Shown piece by piece: positions 54,140 to 64,000 of a stretch of 64,000 nt of DNA. The notes beneath the pieces were generated by a model that was not told where the DNA came from, did not search any database, and saw only the letters and a list, made by a program, of their open reading frames with translations. The translations under genes and the position numbers were made by a program. Within the stretch, counting starts at the first letter, position 1. The number at the start of each line of letters is the position of its first letter. The DNA is from Actinostola sp. cb2023 (lineage: Eukaryota > Cnidaria > Anthozoa > Actiniaria > Actinostolidae), in the NCBI GenBank assembly GCA_033675265.1, contig JAUJYZ010000013.1:608169-672168 (forward strand), read 5' to 3'.

Positions 54140-57100
54140 ATTGTTTTAGCATAAACCATCCAGTAGGTCAGTAGAAAATGACGGGAACAAGCAACAGACA
54201 ATAATTCGTCAAGAAACTCCTCCGAAACATTAGTAAAACGCGACGCTGAAGTGGCCATATTGTTTGTTTACCTCTACTCTGGGTCTATGAGCTGATAGAC
54301 CACTAGTAGCAAACCAATCAGATTGCAGGATTTGCAATAGACCACTGGATGGTTTATGCTAATGTCTATTAGTCTACTAACTGGTCAGATGGGGGCTTAC
54401 AATCATGGTCTTGTGAAGTTTGTAGCTTTTTTATTACTGGACATGTGGGGGCTTAGAGTGCAAACACTAAAACCATGAAACAGTGCTAACTTTAATTAGC
54501 ACTAAATAGTGCAATGTCTTTTGTTTTCTATTGTTTCATTGGTGTTATTTAGCACCAACTAGTTTGTACTGTTTCACGGTTTTAGTGTTTGCACTCTACC
54601 GTATAATCATTGGGGGACAATAACCAGTTGTACTAAAGGTGGTTAGTGCTATCCACTGGATAAGTCCTATCCAATGGACAAAAATTACTGGATAACTGCA
54701 TCATAGGACTTATCCGGTAGACAGTGCTAACCACCTTTCATGCAACTGGGGCCAGGATGGCAATCCCATTAGCAGAAAGGGGTGCTTAATGCAGGATTTT
54801 AAGGTACTCCCCCATTGGTTTAATTGAACTTCTATAAACTCCCCAATACACAGCAGCTTAATTGATACTATTAGTTTTTATTGTTATGCTTTCTTAACAA
54901 ACTTTTGCAACAATATTTTGTTGCTGTTCTTTATTATTATTTATTTTATAAATGAAAAAAAAAAACACCTTTTCAAGGTACAAACTTTTATAATCATTAA
55001 AATTAATGTTTAATTTTTTTTTCAATATTCAAATGGGTTTTTGACACCTTCATATCTTCGACATGACAATGAACTTCTGAACACAGTTCAGATACATCAA
55101 GAGAGGGCTTGCACGATCACGTGCCGGCAGCCATGACGGGACAGGATAAAACCATACCTTTCTCCTACTAAGGAATTGAATTCTTTCTCATGAATCTCGT
55201 GATCGTGCAAACCCTCTATACAACTGAATTCAGGCTGGAAAAACTGGTGGACCTTCATTTTTAATACTTTTTTTCCAAACATTTTCCTCACATTTGTTGT
55301 AAAAAAAAACCAATTTAGTTACAAAGGATTTTCCCACTTTCAGTATTTATTTTTCTCGTGGGTTAACTGAATTGCAATGAGATTGTCATATACAATATTC
55401 AGTTTTAACAATATTGGAAGATTGCACTTCTATATATGGTAATGGTCATAGTTCTGCGAGTGGTTTTCATAAACCTGTGAAATACACATTAGTACACCCT
55501 AATTACCAGTGTTGTTTTCATTTCACTATTTCACACTATTAAACTAATAGTGCATGCCATATATCCGTGAAACAATTACTAACTAGTTTTTAGTAGAATT
55601 ACACAGGTGATTATAGAAAATCAAGTGTGCTGATTGGTCAAGAACTTTGGACTATTTCTCGATAGTTACCTACAGCATTTTGACAAAATGGCTGCCAGCT
55701 TTTGAAATATGAAATAAAAATGTATTTTCTTTAAAATGCTTATTTATTTTTATTTTTTCAAATAATCACCTGTGTCATCTACTAAAACAATTAGTCACCT
55801 CAGGCTCAGTGAATAGCAGTGATAGTAACCTCGACTTCGTCTCGGTTATTATTCACCGATATTCACCTCGCCTTTGGTGACTAATTGTTAAATAGTGCGT
55901 AATAGTTTTTAGTTATCAACTATTTAGTTATCGACAAACTAAGAATTCACTCGGGCATGAACCACACAACACATTACAGTCAAACCAGGTCACGCGTGCC
56001 CCCCTAGAGTCCATTATTGACTTTGTTATTTGAAAATTGATTTGATTTTTCATCTTGAACTTCGATTATTGCGAACGAACATTTCAATATTCAAAACAAG
56101 AATAATTTGAAAATTCGATTGCTGATTGGATTAATAAAACAAACGTTACCCTAATATGGGCAGACAAACACAACACGTATGGGCTGCATGTGTCTGCCCA
56201 TATTAGGGGTAACGTTTGTGTTATTAATCCAATCAGCAATCGAATTTTCAAATTATTCTTGTTTTGAATATTGAAATGTTCGTTTGCAATATTCGAAGTT
56301 CAAAGCGAAAAATCAAATCAATTTTCAAATAACAAAGTCAATAATGGACTCTAGGGGGGCACGCGTGACCTGGTTTGACTGTAAACAATAATTATTAACC
56401 CATTCGCTCCTACACCGGCCGAAACCGGCCGTAAACATCGATAGTGCTTTGAAAAATTCTAACTTTCTGAATTTTCGTAACATCGATCTCATGGCCAGTT
56501 ATTAGTGACAACTAGATAACTCTTCATATTTTAACCTCAAGTAAACTGAATTACAGGTCCGATTTCTGGGCATTAGTTCAATTTGTTTGCCATAAAAATC
56601 AAAAATGCGTGTTTTTGACGCAATTTTACACCTCGAAAATGACCGACATTTGACTTGGATTTTCTTCCAAAATACATCCTTGCGAAACAAAACGCCACTT
56701 TCTCAGCAAACTTCCATCTCTCTTCTTGATATAGTCGTGAATTTTGCCCTCTCTTTTCCTTAACTCGCCGAACAATAGCCATTTCCTTAGGACCACTTTC
56801 GCTAACACGTGTTTTCCTTCTGCACGCCCGAAAAGGATGCCGGGAAACATCCGGGAATTTCGGCATAGATCTCCCCGAATCTCTGTTTTTGAAGAAGATA
56901 TAGAGTGTCGAGCCACTCGGTCCTACAGGCAAAATATTGCACCGGTTGCATTCTTTACAAGTCCAAAGTCGCCAAAAATGCCTTTGTAGGTCCTGGAATC
57001 CAACACAGAAAGACCAGAGAGACGATTTCACTTTGAGTCCGCCATTTTGGAAAATTTGATGGAGCTGCCGAAATGTGTTCGTGAATTCGTATCTTCCTCC

Positions 57101-60100
57101 TGAGTTCTTCCAGGAGAACGATCTCTACCACACCAGTCAAGCTTAATGATGCTGTCCTGGGGGCTTCTGTGGTGAATAATGGCTATAAACACTCTAAAAA
57201 TGCAAAATTGGCCTTTTCGAGTAGTGATTACTACTAGCCCCTACGAACTCCCAAGAAGAAAGGCAGAGCACGTGAAGAAGCGAGCCCACAGGCATTCAGA
57301 ACTGTCAAGATTTCCATGGAAACCCCTTATACGGAATCGAAATTTCCTACGACGTGATTAGGTCCAGAAAATCGCTAAAAAACTCAAAATAGCTCAGGAG
57401 CGAATGGGTTAAACTAATGAACAATTCTGAATCCTTGAATTTCACACTCAAGCTGAGCAGGTTTGTGTACTGCATATAGTAACATTATTGTAATATGTAA
57501 AAATGTTTTAGCCTGTGGTATAAGGGTTTAGTACAGACTGTATTGCCTTGCTGCGAAGGTCTTTTTATGTTTGGTTTTACCCCTTGTTTTAATTAATACT
57601 GTATATTTGATGTATTTGATTCAAGTTTTTAGCATTGTATTGTACATTGAATCATCATTCTAACCATTTCCATGATGTACACTTGATTAATTCTCAATAC
57701 CATCGAGGTTGTATATTGGATTTTAACCATTCTATGAGTTATTTTTAAAGTACCTGTACATAAGAAGGGTCATGTATTGATATTATAATATTTCGTCTTA
57801 AGAGTTTTAAAATTAATATGAAATTAAGAATAAAGGTATTTACAGAACTACATTCAGTGGCTGAGTCATTGATGACAAAATGATAATGACAAAAATATGC
57901 AAATATATTGTTACAATGAGGGTTTATCATGTAATTTCAAAACTCATAGGACAAAAAATGATTATCATAGCTGGAAAGAGCTCGTTGAAATTAGTAAAAA
58001 TGTGAAGTTTGGAAAAGATCGCTCCACAAATTACGAAGCGTGAATTTTCAAAAATCGAAATTTTATATGAAAACCTTTGGAAATTACGCTTGGAGGCAAC
58101 TCTTGCCTCCAACAAAGGTTTTCATACAAAATTTCGATTTTTGAAAAATTCATATCTTCGTAATTTGTGGAGCGATCTTTTCCAAACTTCACATTTTTAC
58201 TAATTTCAACAGCTCTTTCCAGCTATGATAATCATTTGTTTGTCCTATGAGTTTTGAAATTATGTGATAAACCCTCATTGTTTTAGCATAAACCATCCAG
58301 TAGGTCAGTAGAAAATGACGGGAACAAGCAACAGACAATAATTCGTCAAGAAACTCCTCCGAAACATTAGTAAAACGCGACGCTGAAGTGGCCATATTGT
58401 TTGTTTACCTCTACTCTGGGTCTATGAGCTGATAGACCACTAGTAGCAAACCAATCAGATTGCAGGATTTGCAATAGACCACTGGATGGTTTATGCTAAT
58501 GTCTATTAGTCTACTAACTGGTCAGATGGGGGCTTACAATCATGGTCTTGTGAAGTTTGTAGCTTTTTTATTACTGGACATGTGGGGGCTTAGAGTGCAA
58601 ACACTAAAACCATGAAACAGTGCTAACTTTAATTAGCACTAAATAGTGCAATGTCTTTTGTTTTCTATTGTTTCATTGGTGTTATTTAGCACCAACTAGT
58701 TTGTACTGTTTCACGGTTTTAGTGTTTGCACTCTACCGTATAATCATTGGGGGACAATAACCAGTTGTACTAAAGGTGGTTAGTGCTATCCACTGGATAA
58801 GTCCTATCCAATGGACAAAAATTACTGGATAACTGCATCATAGGACTTATCCGGTAGACAGTGCTAACCACCTTTCATGCAACTGGGGCCAGGATGGCAA
58901 TCCCATTAGCAGAAAGGGGTGCTTAATGCAGGATTTTAAGGTACTCCCCCATTGGTTTAATTGAACTTCTATAAACTCCCCAATACACAGCAGCTTAATT
59001 GATACTATTAGTTTTTATTGTTATGCTTTCTTAACAAACTTTTGCAACAATATTTTGTTGCTGTTCTTTATTATTATTTATTTTATAAATGAAAAAAAAA
59101 ACACCTTTTCAAGGTACAAACTTTTATAATCATTAAAATTAATGTTTAATTTTTTTTTTCAATATTCAAATGGCTTTTTGACACCTTCATATCTTCGACA
59201 TGACAATGAACTTCTGAACACAGTTCAGATACATCAAGAGAGGGCTTGCACGATCACGTGCCGGCAGCCATGACGGGACAGGATAAAACCATACCTTTCT
59301 CCTACTAAGGAATTGAATTCTTTCTCATGAATCTCGTGATCGTGCAAACCCTCTATACAACTGAATTCAGGCTGGAAAAAACTGGTGGACCTTCATTTTT
59401 AATACTTTTTTTCCAAACATTTTCCTCACATTTGTTGTAAAAAAAACCAATTTAGTTACAAAGGATTTTCCCACTTTCAGTATTTATTTTTCTCGTGGGT
59501 TAACTGAATTGCAATGAGATTGTCATATACAATATTCAGTTTTAACAATATTGGAAGATTGCACTTCTATATATGGTAATGGTCATAGTTCTGCGAGTGG
59601 TTTTCATAAACCTGTGAAATACACATTAGTACACCCTAATTACCAGTGTTGTTTTCATTTCACTATTTCACACTATTAAACTAATAGTGCATGCCATATA
59701 TCCGTGAAACAATTACTAACTAGTTTTTAGTAGAATTACACAGGTGATTATAGAAAATCAAGTGTGCTGATTGGTCAAGAACTTTGGACTATTTCTCGAT
59801 AGTTACCTACAGCATTTTGACAAAATGGCTGCCAGCTTTTGAAATATGAAATAAAAATGTATTTTCTTTAAAATGCTTATTTATTTTTATTTTTTCAAAT
59901 AATCACCTGTGTCATCTACTAAAACAATTAGTCACCTCAGGCTCAGTGAATAGCAGTGATAGTAACCTCGACTTCGTCTCGGTTATTATTCACCGATATT
60001 CACCTCGCCTTTGGTGACTAATTGTTAAATAGTGCGTAATAGTTTTTAGTTATCAACTATTTAGTTATCGACAAACTAAGAATTCACTCGGGCATGAACC

Positions 60101-63100
60101 ACACAACACATTACAGTCAAACCAGGTCACGCGTGCCCCCCTAGAGTCCATTATTGACTTTGTTATTTGAAAATTGATTTGATTTTTCGCTTTGAACTTC
60201 GAATATTGCAAACGAACATTTCAATATTCAAAACAAGAATAATTTGAAAATTCGATTGCTGATTGGATTAATAAAACAAACGTTACCCTAATATGGGCAG
60301 ACAAACACAACACGTATGGGCTGCATGTGTCTGCCCATATTAGGGGTAACGTTTGTGTTATTAATCCAATCAGCAATCGAATTTTCAAATTATTCTTGTT
60401 TTGAATATTGAAATGTTCGTTCGCAATAATCGAAGTTCAAGATGAAAAATCAAATCAATTTTCAAATAACAAAGTCAATAATGGACTCTAGGGGGGCACG
60501 CGTGACCTGGTTTGACTGTAAACAATAATTATTAACCCATTCGCTCCTACACCGGCCGAAACCGGCCGTAAACATCGATAGTGCTTTGAAAAATTCTAAC
60601 TTTCTGAATTTTCGTAACATCGATCTCATGGCCAGTTATTAGTGACAACTAGATAACTCTTCATATTTTAACCTCAAGTAAACTGAATTACAGGTCCGAT
60701 TTCTGGGCATTAGTTCAATTTGTTTGCCATAAAAATCAAAAATGCGTGTTTTTGACGCAATTTTACACCTCGAAAATGACCGACATTTGACTTGGATTTT
60801 CTTCCAAAATACATCCTTGCGAAACAAAACGCCACTTTCTCAGCAAACTTCCATCTCTCTTCTTGATATAGTCGTGAATTTTGCCCTCTCTTTTCCTTAA
60901 CTCGCCGAACAATAGCCATTTCCTTAGGACCACTTTCGCTAACACGTGTTTTCCTTCTGCACGCCCGAAAAGGATGCCGGGAAACATCCGGGAATTTCGG
61001 CATAGATCTCCCCGAATCTCTGTTTTTGAAGAAGATATAGAGTGTCGAGCCACTCGGTCCTACAGGCAAAATATTGCACCGGTTGCATTCTTTACAAGTC
61101 CAAAGTCGCCAAAAATGCCTTTGTAGGTCCTGGAATCCAACACAGAAAGACCAGAGAGACGATTTCACTTTGAGTCCGCCATTTTGGAAAATTTGATGGA
61201 GCTGCCGAAATGTGTTCGTGAATTCGTATCTTCCTCCTGAGTTCTTCCAGGAGAACGATCTCTACCACACCAGTCAAGCTTAATGATGCTGTCCTGGGGG
61301 CTTCTGTGGTGAATAATGGCTATAAACACTCTAAAAATGCAAAATTGGCCTTTTCGAGTAGTGATTACTACTAGCCCCTACGAACTCCCAAGAAGAAAGG
61401 CAGAGCACGTGAAGAAGCGAGCCCACAGGCATTCAGAACTGTCAAGATTTCCATGGAAACCCCTTATACGGAATCGAAATTTCCTACGACGTGATTAGGT
61501 CCAGAAAATCGCTAAAAAACTCAAAATAGCTCAGGAGCGAATGGGTTAAACTAATGAACAATTCTGAATCCTTGAATTTCACACTCAAGCTGAGCAGGTT
61601 TGTGTACTGCATATAGTAACATTATTGTAATATGTAAAAATGTTTTAGCCTGTGGTATAAGGGTTTAGTACAGACTGTATTGCCTTGCTGCGAAGGTCTT
61701 TTTATGTTTGGTTTTACCCCTTGTTTTAATTAATACTGTATATTTGATGTATTTGATTCAAGTTTTTAGCATTGTATTGTACATTGAATCATCATTCTAA
61801 CCATTTCCATGATGTACACTTGATTAATTCTCAATACCATCGAGGTTGTATATTGGATTTTAACCATTCTATGAGTTATTTTTAAAGTACCTGTACATAA
61901 GAAGGGTCATGTATTGATATTATAATATTTCGTCTTAAGAGTTTTAAAATTAATATGAAATTAAGAATAAAGGTATTTACAGAACTACATTCAGTGGCTG
62001 AGTCATTGATGACAAAATGATAATGACAAAAATATGCAAATATATTGTTACAATGAGGGTTTATCATGTAATTTCAAAACTCATAGGACAAAAAATGATT
62101 ATCATAGCTGGAAAGAGCTCGTTGAAATTAGTAAAAATGTGAAGTTTGGAAAAGATCGCTCCACAAATTACGAAGCGTGAATTTTCAAAAATCGAAATTT
62201 TATATGAAAACCTTTGGAAATTACGCTTGGAGGCAACTCTTGCCTCCAACAAAGGTTTTCATACAAAATTTCGATTTTTGAAAATTCATATCTTCGTAAT
62301 TTGTGGAGCGATCTTTTCCAAACTTCACATTTTTACTAATTTCAACAGCTCTTTCCAGCTATGATAATCATTTGTTTGTCCTATGAGTTTTGAAATTATG
62401 TGATAAACCCTCATTGTTTTAGCATAAACCATCCAGTAGGTCAGTAGAAAATGACGGGAACAAGCAACAGACAATAATTCGTCAAGAAACTCCTCCGAAA
62501 CATTAGTAAAAAACGCGACGCTGAAGTGGCCATATTGTTTGTTTACCTCTACTCTGGGTCTATGAGCTGATAGACCACTAGTAGCAAACCAATCAGATTG
62601 CAGGATTTGCAATAGACCACTGGATGGTTTATGCTAATGTCTATTAGTCTACTAACTGGTCAGATGGGGGCTTACAATCATGGTCTTGTGAAGTTTGTAG
62701 CTTTTTTATTACTGGACATGTGGGGGCTTAGAGTGCAAACACTAAAACCATGAAACAGTGCTAACTTTAATTAGCACTAAATAGTGCAATGTCTTTTGTT
62801 TTCTATTGTTTCATTGGTGTTATTTAGCACCAACTAGTTTGTACTGTTTCACGGTTTTAGTGTTTGCACTCTACCGTATAATCATTGGGGGACAATAACC
62901 AGTTGTACTAAAGGTGGTTAGTGCTATCCACTGGATAAGTCCTATCCAATGGACAAAAATTACTGGATAACTGCATCATAGGACTTATCCGGTAGACAGT
63001 GCTAACCACCTTTCATGCAACTGGGGCCAGGATGGCAATCCCATTAGCAGAAAGGGGTGCTTAATGCAGGATTTTAAGGTACTCCCCCATTGGTTTAATT

Positions 63101-64000
63101 GAACTTCTATAAACTCCCCAATACACAGCAGCTTAATTGATACTATTAGTTTTTATTGTTATGCTTTCTTAACAAACTTTTGCAACAATATTTTGTTGCT
63201 GTTCTTTATTATTATTTATTTTATAAATGAAAAAAAAAACACCTTTTCAAGGTACAAACTTTTATAATCATTAAAATTAATGTTTAATTTTTTTTTTTCA
63301 ATATTCAAATGGCTTTTTGACACCTTCATATCTTCGACATGACAATGAACTTCTGAACACAGTTCAGATACATCAAGAGAGGGCTTGCACGATCACGTGC
63401 CGGCAGCCATGACGGGACAGGATAAAACCATACCTTTCTCCTACTAAGGAATTGAATTCTTTCTCATGAATCTCGTGATCGTGCAAACCCTCTATACAAC
63501 TGAATTCAGGCTGGAAAAACTGGTGGACCTTCATTTTTAATACTTTTTTTTCCAAACATTTTCCTCACATTTGTTGTAAAAAAAACCAATTTAGTTACAA
63601 AGGATTTTCCCACTTTCAGTATTTATTTTTCTCGTGGGTTAACTGAATTGCAATGAGATTGTCATATACAATATTCAGTTTTAACAATATTGGAAGATTG
63701 CACTTCTATATATGGTAATGGTCATAGTTCTGCGAGTGGTTTTCATAAACCTGTGAAATACACATTAGTACACCCTAATTACCAGTGTTGTTTTCATTTC
63801 ACTATTTCACACTATTAAACTAATAGTGCATGCCATATATCCGTGAAACAATTACTAACTAGTTTTTAGTAGAATTACACAGGTGATTATAGAAAATCAA
63901 GTGTGCTGATTGGTCAAGAACTTTGGACTATTTCTCGATAGTTACCTACAGCATTTTGACAAAATGGCTGCCAGCTTTTGAAATATGAAATAAAAATGTA

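Larger units (their letters stand above)
49490..64000. repeat. Tandem array of a 3.8-4.1 kb unit starting in the RAD21 3' UTR
   Basis: Units start at TTAA-ACTAATGAAC: 49490, 53273, 57409 and 61546, with spacings 3783, 4136 and 4137; the last copy is cut by the window end. Copies are almost identical. Copy 1 lacks a MITE of about 358 bp present in copies 2-4, which also share changes such as GGACAAAAA for GGATAAAAA, so they amplified after copy 1 diverged. Each unit contains the end of the RAD21 3' UTR with its poly(A) signal, then MITEs A and B, several hairpins, a Tc1-like palindrome and a piggyBac-like element at the right end. No complete gene is duplicated. Confidence 0.95.

Noticed and set aside
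52437..61168. Repeated 152-, 96- and 81-codon frames as a conserved gene family
   Set aside because: Three overlapping frames on both strands are equally preserved because the array copies are nearly identical; no protein motif is visible.

Overview
The window is nuclear DNA of an animal. Genes are split by GT-AG introns, several have AATAAA signals, and the space between them is packed with microsatellites, minisatellites, tRNA-derived SINEs and palindromic MITEs. The mix of conserved spliceosome, cohesin, homeobox and START genes with this repeat load suggests a marine invertebrate, perhaps an early-branching one (sponge or cnidarian). I cannot fix the species. No operons, CRISPR arrays or bacterial signals are present.

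Six gene models can be built, four of them with reading frames that close exactly across splice sites. (1) 1183-7453 (+): secreted protein with a signal peptide and two tandem jelly-roll (LamG/ConA-like) domains. (2) 8401-16199 (+): complete 12-exon SNRNP40, the U5 snRNP WD40 protein. (3) 18791-19832 (+): 4-exon gene for a small acidic secreted peptide of unknown family. (4) 23399-24215 (+): divergent homeobox gene with a TATA box upstream; its start codon is uncertain. (5) 40440-29684 (-): 9-exon, 366-residue protein with an N-terminal PDZ-like part and a START lipid-binding domain. (6) 45740-49443 (+): RAD21-type cohesin kleisin, with an in-frame TGA just before its C-terminal winged-helix domain. 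A decayed mobile element with a 2A-like peptide and an OTU protease fragment lies at 41621-43095.

Layout: 1-8400 lectin-like gene and MITEs; 8401-16700 SNRNP40, whose introns hold a SINE, several MITEs and a 98-bp minisatellite; 16700-23100 MITE-rich DNA around the small peptide gene; 23100-24260 homeobox gene; 24260-29680 repeats; 29680-40650 START gene, with large satellite arrays in three introns; 40650-43300 mobile-element debris; 43690-49925 RAD21 with an E2F-like site upstream; 49490-64000 a recent tandem array of a 3.8-4.1 kb unit that begins inside the RAD21 3' UTR and runs off the window.

The most notable features are the array junctions, which fall exactly on the TTAA next to the end of a piggyBac-like element and so point to transposition-linked duplication; the RAD21 stop codon; palindromes whose centre or arm variants are inverted or swapped between array copies; and a minisatellite that has multiplied a 5' splice site of the START gene.
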